A DNA stretch of 64,000 nucleotides from Sphingobacteriales bacterium 44-61. GTDB lineage: Bacteria > Bacteroidota > Bacteroidia > Chitinophagales > Chitinophagaceae. A program made the position numbers and the translations under genes. The first letter of the stretch is position 1, and every line of letters starts with the position of its first letter. Below, piece after piece: positions 48,265-56,225 of the stretch. The notes under the pieces were generated by a model. It was not told where the DNA came from, ran no database searches, and saw only the letters and a list, made by a program, of their open reading frames with translations. Location: assembly GCA_001898405.1 (NCBI GenBank), contig MKTW01000004.1, positions 198,156-262,155 of the forward strand, written 5' to 3'.

Positions 48265-49296
48265 ATGGAGTCACTGTTACAACAAATCGGAGCTTACAAA
48301 AAAGAGATCTCTTCTTTCACTGCCACTGACGAAAAACAGGTGGAAGAATTCCGCATAAAATACCTCGGTACAAAGGGTCTTGTGAAAGCGGTTATGGGTG
48401 AAATGAAAAATGTGCCGACCGACAGGAAAAAGGAATTCGGGCAGGTGCTGAATGATTTCAAGGTGTTTGCAGAACAGAAATATGAAGAGCTGAAGCAACT
48501 GACGGATAACGGAGCTGCCAGTTCAGGCCAGCAGATTGACCTCAGTCTGCCCGGCGATCCCACTCCCATGGGTAGCCGCCACCCTATTACGCTGATGAAA
48601 AACAGGATCGTTTCCATTTTCCAGCGGTTAGGATTTGCAGAAGCAGAAGGCCCTGAGATCGAAGACGACTGGCATAATTTCGGTGCGCTCAACCTGCCCC
48701 CCCATCACCCTGCCCGTGACATGCAGGACACTTTTTACATTCAGCAGAATCCTGATTGGGTGCTTCGTACGCATACCAGCAATACACAGATAAGAGAAAT
48801 GGAAAAAGGCAGATTACCCATTCGTGTGGTATGCCCGGGCCGTGTGTATCGCAATGAAACCGTCAGCGCCCGCAGTCATTGCTTTTTCCACCAGGTAGAA
48901 GGTTTATATATCGACGAGAACGTGTCTTTTGCTGACCTCAAGCAAACATTATATTTCTTCGTAAAAGAGATGTATGGAAAGGATGTGAAAGTACGCTTCC
49001 GCCCTTCTTATTTCCCTTTCACAGAGCCAAGTGCTGAAATGGATGTAACCTGCTTTATTTGTGGGGGCACGGGTTGCAATATCTGTAAAAAAACAGGCTG
49101 GGTAGAGATCTTGGGTTGCGGAATGGTGCATCCGAATGTGCTGCAAAACTGCCACATTGATCCTAATAAATACACGGGCTTTGCTTTTGGAATGGGCATT
49201 GAACGTCCAGCATTGCTGAAATACGATATCAATGATATCCGGCTCTTCAGTGAAAATGATGTAAGGTTCCTGAAGCAGTTCAGTTCGGCCATCTAG
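48265..49296 (+). CDS. pheS: Phenylalanyl-tRNA synthetase alpha subunit
   Basis: 343-residue class II synthetase subunit that charges tRNA-Phe with phenylalanine. N-terminal coiled-coil (1-80), then the catalytic core with motif 2 GRVYRNETVSARSHCFFHQVEG and motif 3 GFAFGMGIERPALLKY. The FRPSYFPFTEPSAE block is intact. A zinc-type cluster CFICGGTGCNICKKTGW (about 265-280) is a family feature. It has a nearly leaderless promoter. The pheT gene is not adjacent. Confidence 0.97.
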   Translation: MESLLQQIGAYKKEISSFTATDEKQVEEFRIKYLGTKGLVKAVMGEMKNVPTDRKKEFGQVLNDFKVFAEQKYEELKQLTDNGAASSGQQIDLSLPGDPTPMGSRHPITLMKNRIVSIFQRLGFAEAEGPEIEDDWHNFGALNLPPHHPARDMQDTFYIQQNPDWVLRTHTSNTQIREMEKGRLPIRVVCPGRVYRNETVSARSHCFFHQVEGLYIDENVSFADLKQTLYFFVKEMYGKDVKVRFRPSYFPFTEPSAEMDVTCFICGGTGCNICKKTGWVEILGCGMVHPNVLQNCHIDPNKYTGFAFGMGIERPALLKYDINDIRLFSENDVRFLKQFSSAI

Positions 49297-49306
49297 CCGT
49301 TTATTA

Positions 49307-49888
49307 TTAAGTTTTCATTCGCTTATAACTGAAGTAAGCTGCCACAATAAAGGATACAACGGCCAGGTAAAACCAGGGAGTGAAATCCACGGCTATTTTT
49401 ATACCGGCATCGCCGTTCTTTAAACTAAGATCTGCTTTTATCTGTCTTTTTATATCGATCAATAAGCCGATCAGGGACGCAGCAGCCAACGATCCGGTTA
49501 ACACTCCGCCGATACCGCCCAACCTGGCATTGGAAAAAGATAATAAAAGCCCTAAAGCCCCCAATGCAAGTGCCGCCAACGCATACACATTGGGGTCTTT
49601 CTTATCATTGCTGGAAAAACCTGTTTTTGTTTTACGTTCACCATTTCCAAATCCATCCAAGAAGGAGTTTCCTGAATCCGGCCCTTTGATCTTAAAACCG
49701 GTTGCCAGTTCTGCACCATTCACTTTCTGCAGCGACATATCGTTGCATCGTATATCTATAAATGGCATAAAAAACAAAAGAACGCCTATTGCAAAAGCAA
49801 TAGTGGATGGAGTTTTTATCCTAGGGGTGCTATTCCCCGGTGCAGGGGCAGCAGGAATGGTGGCTTGTTCGGTAATTGGTTCAGTCAT
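49307..49888 (-). CDS. Four-helix membrane protein, unknown
   Basis: 193 residues from the ATG at 49888, after a Pro/Thr-rich N-terminal tail (about 1-28: EQATIPAAPAPGNSTP). Predicted membrane segments are at about 31-47, then 103-119, 123-141 and 164-184 (IAFAIGVLLFFMPFIDI, VYALAALALGALGLLLSF, GVLTGSLAAASLIGLLIDI, PWFYLAVVSFIVAAYFSY). No catalytic motif. Convergent with pheS, 10 nt apart. I cannot name a family. Confidence 0.75.
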   Translation of the reverse strand: MTEPITEQATIPAAPAPGNSTPRIKTPSTIAFAIGVLLFFMPFIDIRCNDMSLQKVNGAELATGFKIKGPDSGNSFLDGFGNGERKTKTGFSSNDKKDPNVYALAALALGALGLLLSFSNARLGGIGGVLTGSLAAASLIGLLIDIKRQIKADLSLKNGDAGIKIAVDFTPWFYLAVVSFIVAAYFSYKRMKT

Positions 49889-49943
49889 GGTAAAAATTTT
49901 ACTTAAGATAAACAAATATCTTTACAATCAAAATCAGGTCATT

Positions 49944-50804
49944 TTGAACATCAGCAGCATTTGCATTTGCGGGGCCGGCACCATGGGTAGCGGCATTGCC
50001 CAGATTTCTGCGCAAGCGGGATTCTTTACTTTATTATATGATCTCAACCCCGAGATACTGAATAAGGCAAGAATGTCTATTGAAAAAAACCTGCAAAAAG
50101 CTGTAGAAAAGCAAAAGCTGAGCGAGAAGGAAAAGAAAACTATTTATGATCGTATAGTGTTTACTTCCGATCTGCAAAGCTGTTTGGCTGATGTGTTCAT
50201 CGAAGCTATTGTAGAAAAACCTGCTATTAAGATCGCTCTTTTCAATCAGCTGGCAGAGATCAATCACAGTGAATGCATCTTTGCCACCAACACTTCCTCT
50301 TTATCTGTAACCCAGCTTGCTGCAGGTATAAAAAATCCTGAGCGGGTGATCGGCATGCATTTCTTCAACCCTGCACCATTAATGAAACTGGTGGAAGTGG
50401 TATCAACCAGCTATACCTCTCCTGCTCTTGTACAGGAACTGGTAAACCTGGCAAGGGCCATTGGGAAAACACCAGTGGTGTGTAAAGATTCTCCAGGCTT
50501 TATCGTGAACCGTGTAGCCCGTCCATTTTATATTGAATCACTGCGGCTGGCCGAAGAAAACAAAGCCGGTTTTGCCCAATTGGACAACCTGCTGGAAGCA
50601 ACCGGTTTTAAAATGGGCCCGTTCAGGTTGATGGACCTTATCGGCAATGATGTGAACTATGCCGTCAGCTGTTCGGTATATGAACAAATGAACCAGCCCG
50701 CCCGCCTGAAACCATCTTATATCCAAAAAGAAAAAGTGGAAAAAGGAGAATGGGGAAGGAAAACTGGGAAAGGATATTATAACTACAGCGACAGCCAATC
50801 ATAA
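49944..50804 (+). CDS. 3-hydroxyacyl-CoA dehydrogenase (3-hydroxybutyryl-CoA type)
   Basis: 286-residue NAD-dependent dehydrogenase of beta-oxidation or butanoate metabolism. I start at the TTG at 49944, giving MNISSICICGAGTMGSG. The frame is open far upstream, but that part is antisense to the preceding membrane-protein gene and not coding. It has Rossmann GAGTMGSGIA, then ATNTSSLSVTQLA and IGMHFFNPAPLMKLVEVV (catalytic His-Glu region), and CKDSPGFIVNRVARPFY leading into the C-terminal helical domain. A -7-like TATCTTTA lies at 49917-49924. The epimerase gene follows 38 nt after. Confidence 0.93.
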   Translation: MNISSICICGAGTMGSGIAQISAQAGFFTLLYDLNPEILNKARMSIEKNLQKAVEKQKLSEKEKKTIYDRIVFTSDLQSCLADVFIEAIVEKPAIKIALFNQLAEINHSECIFATNTSSLSVTQLAAGIKNPERVIGMHFFNPAPLMKLVEVVSTSYTSPALVQELVNLARAIGKTPVVCKDSPGFIVNRVARPFYIESLRLAEENKAGFAQLDNLLEATGFKMGPFRLMDLIGNDVNYAVSCSVYEQMNQPARLKPSYIQKEKVEKGEWGRKTGKGYYNYSDSQS

Positions 50805-50842
50805 TTATCTTCGCAGCCATTTTAATAACCAATTTATCAAAC

Positions 50843-51838
50843 TTGTCTACTAAGATCCTTGTAACAGGCGGCACTGGATTCCTCGGCGCTTATATTATAA
50901 AAGAGCTGGTGGAGAAAGGGTACGCTGTAAAGGCCATCCGCAGGGAAAGCTCGCGTTTACCGGCTTTTATTCCCGCGGCTATCCTCGACAAGGTGGAATG
51001 GGTGGAAGGAGATATACTGGATGTTATTTTTCTTTCAGAGATCATGCAGGATATTGACACGGTCATTCATGCTGCAGCAGTTGTTTCCTTTTCTTCCCGC
51101 CACAGGAAGCAGATGTATAAAGTGAATGTGGAAGGAACAGCCAACGTAGTGAACATAGCGCTGGAGCAAAACGTACGCCGCTTCGTGCATATCAGTTCCG
51201 TTGCAGCGTTGGGCCGCACACTTCAGGGACAATCGGTGAATGAAAACAGCAAATGGGAAAACAGTAAAGCCAATACGCATTATGCAAAAAGTAAACATAA
51301 AGGCGAGTTGGAAGTATGGCGCGGTATTGGTGAAGGATTGGATGCTGTGATCCTTAACCCTTCAACCATTCTTGGCTATGGTGATTGGAATAACGGCAGC
51401 AGTGCTATTTTCAAAAGCATTCATGATGGATTTAACTGGTACAGTCCCGGGAAAAATGGGTTTGTGGCAGTGGAAGATGTGGCAAAAGCGACCGCACTGT
51501 TGATGGAAACAGATATAACAGAACAACGATACATTGTTAATGGCGACAACTGGACTTTCAAACAATTGCTTGACACCATGGCCGATGCATTCGGCAAACC
51601 CAAACCCCAAAGACAAACCACCCGTGCATTGATGGGCATTGCCTGGAGATGGGAAAAGGTCAGATCATTATTCACCGGCCATTCGCCTGTGCTTACTAAA
51701 GAAAGTGCCATTGTAGCCCATAGCAATACAACATTCGAGAATGATAAACTGAAAAAGGCTTTGCCCGGCTTCAATTTTACTCCCCTGGAACAAAGCATAC
51801 GGGAAGCCTGCCGGAAGTACCTGGACCAGAAACCTTAG
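50843..51838 (+). CDS. NAD-dependent epimerase/dehydratase (extended SDR)
   Basis: 331-residue enzyme, TTG start at 50843. ILVTGGTGFLGAYI is the nucleotide-binding motif; DTVIHAAAVVSF and the catalytic YAKSKHKGE (YxxxK) identify an extended SDR acting on nucleotide-sugars, dihydroflavonol-like or steroid-like substrates. RYIVNGDNWTFKQLL is typical of the substrate domain. Downstream of the dehydrogenase gene on the same strand by 38 nt, so likely co-transcribed, although a TATCTTCG -7-like box at 50806-50813 could serve it alone. Confidence 0.88.
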   Translation: MSTKILVTGGTGFLGAYIIKELVEKGYAVKAIRRESSRLPAFIPAAILDKVEWVEGDILDVIFLSEIMQDIDTVIHAAAVVSFSSRHRKQMYKVNVEGTANVVNIALEQNVRRFVHISSVAALGRTLQGQSVNENSKWENSKANTHYAKSKHKGELEVWRGIGEGLDAVILNPSTILGYGDWNNGSSAIFKSIHDGFNWYSPGKNGFVAVEDVAKATALLMETDITEQRYIVNGDNWTFKQLLDTMADAFGKPKPQRQTTRALMGIAWRWEKVRSLFTGHSPVLTKESAIVAHSNTTFENDKLKKALPGFNFTPLEQSIREACRKYLDQKP

Positions 51839-51921
51839 GAAAAAACAGTTTCCGTTCAAATGCGTTGTTAAAAGTATTTTATCATAGCACAATTACGCTA
51901 TTTCCAACGTTCCTTAACATG

Positions 51922-51929
51922 TATCTTTA
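51922..51929 (+). promoter_or_regulatory. -7-like box for the carboxypeptidase-like-domain gene
   Basis: TATCTTTA (7 of 8 to TAnnTTTG), 17 bases before the ATG at 51947. Confidence 0.4.
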
Positions 51930-51946
51930 ATACTCAATTCAGTACT

Positions 51947-53041
51947 ATGCAAAACCCCAGGCATCTTGTTTTCCTGCTCTTGTGTATTATTTCCCTGTCT
52001 TCAAAAGCTCAATTCACCGTTTCCGGAAAGATCATCGACTCTGCTACCAGGGAGCCGCTGGCTGGTGCTTCTGTTTATTGCCAGAACACAACTGTTGGAA
52101 CAGTGACCAATAAACAAGGTGAGTTTTCCCTTTCCCTTAAATCAGGTGGGTATGAATTGATCATCAGCTTTACAGGCTATCAAACCCGTCAGCTCCGTAT
52201 CAGCCATTCAGATGCCGTGATCCCCGATATTGAACTGGCCCGTGAAGAAAAAAGCATGACAGAAGTGATCATTAAAAGCAGCAATGAACTGAAAGACGGG
52301 TGGGAACGCTACGGCAGCTTTTTCATCGATCATTTTATTGGCACCACACCCAACGCCGCCAAAACCACGCTGCTCAATCCCGAGGTCCTGAAGTTTTATC
52401 TCCTTAAAAAAAGCAATAAGCTGCGTGTATTAGCCACCGAGCCCTTACAGATGGAAAACAAAGCCCTTGGCTATAACCTGCGCTACCAACTCGATTCATT
52501 TATCTACAATTACAATACAGACATAAGCTCCTATAGCGGTTTCTGCCTCTACTCAGAGCTCGATGGAAGCGACAGCCTCAAAAATGTATGGGCCCAAAAC
52601 CGGGAAAAAGCGTACTATGGTTCCAAGCTGCATTTCATGCGCAGCTACTACGACAGCACGCTCCTTGAAAATGGCTACACCGTAGATATGCTGGATGAAA
52701 CCAATGACAAAAAATTCGACCGCATAAGCAACCCCTATGACACCCTGTATTATGGAGCGCTCGACAGCACCCTGCAAATAGAGATCTGGTATCCGCGCAA
52801 GATCAGCATCACCTACACCAAACAAAAGCCCGACCCTGAATACCTCAAGCAGTTCAAGCTACCCAAAAATGTTGCCATCCAGATATCCTATATCGATATC
52901 AGGGATGCAATTGCCATTAAAGAAAATGGTTACTACTATGATCAGAAAGACTGGATCAACCAGGGCTACTGGAGTTGGAAGAACATTGCCGACCAACTAC
53001 CTTACGATTACGAATCCCACAATTACGAATCCCGCGAATAA
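51947..53041 (+). CDS. Exported protein with CarboxypepD_reg-like domain
   Basis: 364 residues. Signal peptide 1-21 (MQNPRHLVFLLLCIISLSSKA). A CarboxypepD_reg-like Ig fold covers about 24-105 (FTVSGKIIDSATREPLAGASVYCQNTTVGTVTNKQGEF read in pieces, ELIISFTGYQTRQLRIS). This is the type found at the front of TonB-dependent receptors, but no plug or barrel follows; the other 250 residues are unrecognised, beta-rich and Tyr-rich. The last 12 residues (DYESHNYESRE and neighbours) come from a tandem 15-bp repeat, so the natural end may have been elsewhere. It may be a surface or periplasmic accessory protein. Confidence 0.82.
   Translation: MQNPRHLVFLLLCIISLSSKAQFTVSGKIIDSATREPLAGASVYCQNTTVGTVTNKQGEFSLSLKSGGYELIISFTGYQTRQLRISHSDAVIPDIELAREEKSMTEVIIKSSNELKDGWERYGSFFIDHFIGTTPNAAKTTLLNPEVLKFYLLKKSNKLRVLATEPLQMENKALGYNLRYQLDSFIYNYNTDISSYSGFCLYSELDGSDSLKNVWAQNREKAYYGSKLHFMRSYYDSTLLENGYTVDMLDETNDKKFDRISNPYDTLYYGALDSTLQIEIWYPRKISITYTKQKPDPEYLKQFKLPKNVAIQISYIDIRDAIAIKENGYYYDQKDWINQGYWSWKNIADQLPYDYESHNYESRE
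53006..53035 (+). repeat. Tandem 15-bp repeat at the 3-prime end of the preceding gene
   Basis: Two copies of (G/A)ATTACGAATCCC(A/G)C encode the last residues before the stop. The word TTACGAATC is of the kind seen in intergenic repeats of this group. Confidence 0.6.
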
Positions 53042-53071
53042 GTCCTTAATTAGAATCTCGCTAACTTAAAA

Positions 53072-53177
53072 CACGAATGGCGCAAATGGATTCTGAAAGT
53101 TGAAGCTTGTTTAAAATAAAGAAAACTCAATAATGTAACCAGTCTTCAACTTTCAGAATCCATTTGCGCCATTCGTG
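53072..53177. repeat. Perfect 34-bp inverted repeat with 38-nt loop
   Basis: Arms 53072-53105 and 53144-53177 are exact reverse complements containing CACGAATGGCGCAAATGG. The loop is 38 nt, as in the element at 5321-5418. It lies between the convergent exported-protein and lpxD genes and can serve as terminator for both. Further words ATTCGTGC and CATTCGCATCATTCGTGC run up to and into the lpxD stop (53217). Confidence 0.9.
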
Positions 53178-53216
53178 CCTTATATACAAAATCTTCGCCC
53201 TTTAACCTCATTCGCA

Positions 53217-54164
53217 TCATTCGTGCTTCATGATTTTGTGCCAGAGCTCTGGTATCCTCTTTATCCACACCAACTCCCTTCTCTTCAACGAAGCATCTTC
53301 TGCCGGATATCCGAAATAGGTTTTGCCGCCGGCGAGTGAAGAGGGCACACCGCTTTGCGCCAGCACAATAGCATCTTTTCCGATGGTGAGGGTTTTGCTT
53401 ACGCCTACCTGGCCCCACAGTATTACATTGTCTTCAATAATGGTGGCGCCTGCGATACCAACCTGTGCAGCAAAGAGGCAGTTTTTTCCTACCACGGTAT
53501 CATGACCGATATGAACAAGGTTGTCCATCTTGGTGCCAGCCCCGATCAGTGTATCGCCGCTTACACCCCTGTCTATGGTGCAGCCGGCACCGATCTCCAC
53601 GCCATTTTCAATTACTACACGGCCGGCGCTGAGCATCCGTTTATAATGAATATCCCGGTTGGTTTTTTTATTATAATAGAATGCATCGCTTCCAATTACG
53701 GCGCCTGCCTGTATCACCACTTTATCACCAATAATACAATGGTCCATTATGGTAACGTTGGGATGGATCACACAATCTTTCCCGATCTGCACATGATTAC
53801 CGATATATGCGCCCGGCATGATCACTGTTCCTTCCCCTGCTGAGGAGGTGCTGCTGATCATTTGCATGGATGGGGCAAAAGGTCTGAAGTGACGGACAAT
53901 GGTTTGATACGCTTCAAACGGATCTTCTGTGATCAGCAATGCCTTGCCTTCAGGAAAATCAGTTTGCTTATTAATGATGATATAACTGGCGGCAGATTGT
54001 ATGCACTTTTCATAATACTTCGGGTGATCAACAAATACCAGGTCACCTTCTTCTACTTTATGTATTTCGTTGATACCAGTAGCTTGTGCAGTAGTATTAC
54101 CAATAAGTTCTGCATTGATCAGGGAAGCTATTTGGGTAAGCGGAACAGGTTTATCAAACTTCAT
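53217..54164 (-). CDS. lpxD: UDP-3-O-acylglucosamine N-acyltransferase
   Basis: Lipid A pathway enzyme, 315 residues, that adds the N-linked hydroxyacyl chain to UDP-3-O-acylglucosamine. The N-terminal uridine-binding domain covers 1-100 and the left-handed beta-helix runs from about 105 to 270, with hexapeptide repeats such as VIMPGAYIGNHVQIGKDCVIHPNVTI. The catalytic His is in MDNLVHIGHD. A helical end follows. The final codons (KHE then stop) fall in an ATTCGTGC-type repeat word. A minus-strand -7 box TAACTTTG lies at 54191 to 54184, about 20 bases upstream. Confidence 0.93.
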   Translation of the reverse strand: MKFDKPVPLTQIASLINAELIGNTTAQATGINEIHKVEEGDLVFVDHPKYYEKCIQSAASYIIINKQTDFPEGKALLITEDPFEAYQTIVRHFRPFAPSMQMISSTSSAGEGTVIMPGAYIGNHVQIGKDCVIHPNVTIMDHCIIGDKVVIQAGAVIGSDAFYYNKKTNRDIHYKRMLSAGRVVIENGVEIGAGCTIDRGVSGDTLIGAGTKMDNLVHIGHDTVVGKNCLFAAQVGIAGATIIEDNVILWGQVGVSKTLTIGKDAIVLAQSGVPSSLAGGKTYFGYPAEDASLKRRELVWIKRIPELWHKIMKHE

Positions 54165-54183
54165 AAACGGGAATATTTGTCTG

Positions 54184-54191
54184 CAAAGTTA
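54184..54191 (-). promoter_or_regulatory. -7 promoter box for lpxD
   Basis: On the minus strand it reads TAACTTTG, an exact TAnnTTTG box, 19 bases before the ATG at 54164. Confidence 0.5.
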
Positions 54192-54556
54192 ACCGCATAA
54201 GTGGGCTAATGGAAAGCAGGGGGCATTTTTTGTAGCCGGAAACGCCAGCCGGGGTAAATTTTTTTTTGGGCAAACTAACCGGCATTTTTACCGGTTGAAT
54301 GCAGTTCCAAATACATGGCAGCGCATGTTTCCGCTTGATCAAAGACAATAAGCAATGAATAGATTTATAAAATATCATCTTTTGAAACATAGGCTGGGCA
54401 AGGGTTTCAAAAGATTGAAAAAACAACATGCATACACTTATTACATAGCAAACAATAGCAACAGGGATTGAAAAAGCATCACAAACCATTAAAAGAGGTG
54501 CCACTATTATCCACAGTCGATTCTAAAATGTGAATAAAATTCTTAATGATTTTTTT
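54192..54556. other. AT-rich intergenic stretch without a recognisable gene
   Basis: Gap between the lpxD promoter and sRNA candidate 2. It shows only a short hairpin (AACCGG/CCGGTT at 54277-54296) and some A-rich tracts; short minus-strand frames in it have no gene-like features. Confidence 0.5.
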
Positions 54557-54585
54557 TTGGATAGTAAAAATTATATTTAATATTG
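54557..54585 (+). promoter_or_regulatory. Promoter for sRNA candidate 2
   Basis: TTG at 54557-54559 and TAATATTG at 54578-54585 (7 of 8 to TAnnTTTG) with an 18-nt spacer, the same spacing as for sRNA candidate 1. Confidence 0.55.
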
Positions 54586-54588
54586 TGA

Positions 54589-54666
54589 TGGGAAATTCGT
54601 TTTCCCTGTACTTACTAACCCATCCATTATAATGATCCCTTCGATACTTCGAAGGGATTTTTACTT
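54589..54666 (+). ncRNA. Small RNA candidate 2, about 75 nt
   Basis: After the promoter comes a 5-prime hairpin GGGAAA-TTCGT-TTTCCC (54590-54606), then an unpaired linker containing TACTTACTAACCCAT (54609-54623). A terminator hairpin ATCCCTTCGA...TCGAAGGGAT and TTTTTA end (about 54635-54662) closes it. This is the classic layout of a base-pairing small RNA. The 15-nt linker is perfectly complementary to the 5-prime part of candidate 1. It lies between lpxD (divergent) and yicC. No Rfam family is recognised. Confidence 0.5.
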
Positions 54667-54736
54667 TCAGAAACCGATAGATGGATGCTTGCACAGATGC
54701 AGTAATACTAGCCACACAGAGATACAATAATTAAGA

Positions 54737-54744
54737 TACCTTTG
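54737..54744 (+). promoter_or_regulatory. -7 promoter box for yicC
   Basis: TACCTTTG, an exact TAnnTTTG box, ends 23 bases before the ATG at 54768. Confidence 0.55.
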
Positions 54745-54767
54745 ATCAAATCAAAAAATAAGTCCTC

Positions 54768-55643
54768 ATGCTGAAATCCATGACCGGTTTTGGAAGAGCC
54801 GAGAAAAATGCTGGCGATAAAACATTCCTTGTAGATATCAAGTCTTTAAACGGTAAGCAATTTGAACTGCAGTTAAGGTTACCAGCTATGTTAAAACCTT
54901 TTGAGTTTGATATCCGCCGTCTCCTCTCCGAAAAACTTGGCCGTGGTACTGTTGATTGCACTATCAGCCTGAAAGAAACCGGCAGCTCAAAACCCGTTAC
55001 CATTAATACAGACCTGGCCAAAGCATATTATAAACCGCTGGCCGAACTGTCTTCCGCCCTTAACCTGGATACATCGCATATACTGAGTACGCTGGTGAAA
55101 CTGCCGGAAGTGATCACCCCCACTGCCGAAACGCTTAATGATAAAGAATGGGGGGAATTGCAAAGCATCATCCTGATGGCAATAGAAGACCTGAATGCCC
55201 ATCGCCTGGATGAAGGCAGGTCACTTGAAATGGACCTGCTGATGCGTATCAATAATATACTTACCCAACAGCAGGAAGTGATCCGCCTCGAACCCCTTCG
55301 CCAGGTAAAGATCAGGGAAGGGCTCACCAAATTGTTGGAAGAGCAGGTAGGAAAGGAAAACTACGATAGCAACCGCCTGGAGCAGGAACTGATCTACTAT
55401 ATTGAAAAGATAGATATCAGCGAGGAGCAGGTCCGTTTAAAAAACCACTGTGATTATTTCAAAACCCTCTTGCAGGAGCCCGAAGAGTCAAAAGGAAAAA
55501 AACTCTCTTTCATTCTCCAGGAAATCGGCCGGGAGATCAATACCACCGGCTCCAAAGCATACGATTCCACCATACAGAAATGTGTGGTGCTGATGAAGGA
55601 TGAACTGGAAAAGGCGAAGGAGCAGGTGCTGAACGTGCTGTAA
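54768..55643 (+). CDS. yicC: YicC/YloC-family endoribonuclease
   Basis: 291-residue cytoplasmic protein; YicC was characterised as an endoribonuclease involved in small-RNA and mRNA turnover. N-terminal YicC_N domain (opens MLKSMTGFGRAE, continues FLVDIKSLNGKQFELQLRLP) and C-terminal DUF1732 region (about 205-291: NRLEQELIYYIEKIDISEEQVRLKNH in pieces, ILQEIGREINTTGSKA). Normal length. Interesting that the sRNA candidate lies directly upstream. gldH follows 104 nt later after an imperfect inverted repeat. Confidence 0.95.
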   Translation: MLKSMTGFGRAEKNAGDKTFLVDIKSLNGKQFELQLRLPAMLKPFEFDIRRLLSEKLGRGTVDCTISLKETGSSKPVTINTDLAKAYYKPLAELSSALNLDTSHILSTLVKLPEVITPTAETLNDKEWGELQSIILMAIEDLNAHRLDEGRSLEMDLLMRINNILTQQQEVIRLEPLRQVKIREGLTKLLEEQVGKENYDSNRLEQELIYYIEKIDISEEQVRLKNHCDYFKTLLQEPEESKGKKLSFILQEIGREINTTGSKAYDSTIQKCVVLMKDELEKAKEQVLNVL

Positions 55644-55654
55644 AGGCCCAGGAA

Positions 55655-55719
55655 GTTTAAGGGTTTAATAGTTTAAAACTTGGGGTCTGCTGATTTTTAA
55701 ACTATTAAACTTTTTAAAC
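55655..55719. repeat. AT-rich inverted repeat between yicC and gldH
   Basis: TTTAATAGTTTAAAA (left, within 55655-55678) pairs with TTTTAAACTATTAAA (right, within 55695-55719); outer GTTTAA/TTAAAC also pair with a small mismatch. It may end the yicC transcript. Confidence 0.6.
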
Positions 55720-55725
55720 CTTTAC

Positions 55726-55733
55726 TACTTTTG
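55726..55733 (+). promoter_or_regulatory. -7 promoter box for the gldH operon
   Basis: TACTTTTG, exact TAnnTTTG, 14 bases before the TTG start of gldH. Confidence 0.55.
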
Positions 55734-55747
55734 TAAAAATTCCAGAT

Positions 55748-56224
55748 TTGAAAAAGCTTTTCTCCAGGTCTATCATTGCCATCTTTGTTTCGTGCCTGCT
55801 GTATAATTGCACTACCATTGACCTTTATGAAAAAACAGTGACCATTCCCCAGCATGCCTGGAAAAGCAATTTCAGGCCTTCTTTTGAATTTGCTATAAAA
55901 GATACCACTTCCCTGTACAGGATCTTCCTGGTGCTGCGGCATAATGAAAAATACAGTTTCAGTAATATCTATGTCAACCTTTATGTAAAAGGGCCTGGTC
56001 AGGATTCCACCCTGCAGATCCAGAAAGACCTCACCCTTGCCACCAGCGAAAAAGGATGGCTGGCCAGCGGTATGGACGATATATATGAACACCGGATAGA
56101 ACTGGCCGAAAAGCAAAGCCTAAAAGCCGGCACTTATAAATTCACACTCGAACAGATCATGCGGGAAGACCCGCTTCAGAATGTTCTGAATGCAGGCATC
56201 CGGCTGGAAAAGCAACCCAGATAA
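55748..56224 (+). CDS. gldH: Gliding motility lipoprotein GldH
   Basis: 158-residue lipoprotein required for gliding in Flavobacterium. TTG start. Signal with lipobox LLYNC (Cys21), then the family's TTIDLYEKTVTIPQHAW and FEFAIKDTTSLYRIFLVLRH, YSFSNIYVNLYVKGP and ending TFTLEQIMR-type (YKFTLEQIMREDPLQNVLNAGIRLE in pieces). It starts an operon with a histidine kinase (1 nt later) and response regulator, which links gliding gene expression to signalling by position only. Confidence 0.93.
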   Translation: MKKLFSRSIIAIFVSCLLYNCTTIDLYEKTVTIPQHAWKSNFRPSFEFAIKDTTSLYRIFLVLRHNEKYSFSNIYVNLYVKGPGQDSTLQIQKDLTLATSEKGWLASGMDDIYEHRIELAEKQSLKAGTYKFTLEQIMREDPLQNVLNAGIRLEKQPR

Positions 56225-56225
56225 C

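Noticed and set aside
49380-49943. 188-residue N-terminal extension of the 3-hydroxyacyl-CoA dehydrogenase
   Set aside because: It runs antisense through the four-helix membrane protein gene; the dehydrogenase domain starts at the TTG at 49944, right after a -7-like box.
54507-54515. TTATCCACA, the DnaA-box consensus
   Set aside because: A single 9-mer is expected about every second 64-kb window by chance; no cluster of boxes, AT-rich unwinding element or dnaA/dnaN genes nearby, so not an origin.
54154-54727. Two minus-strand frames in the lpxD-yicC gap
   Set aside because: Low-complexity composition, no recognisable domain, and they overlap the small RNA unit and promoter.
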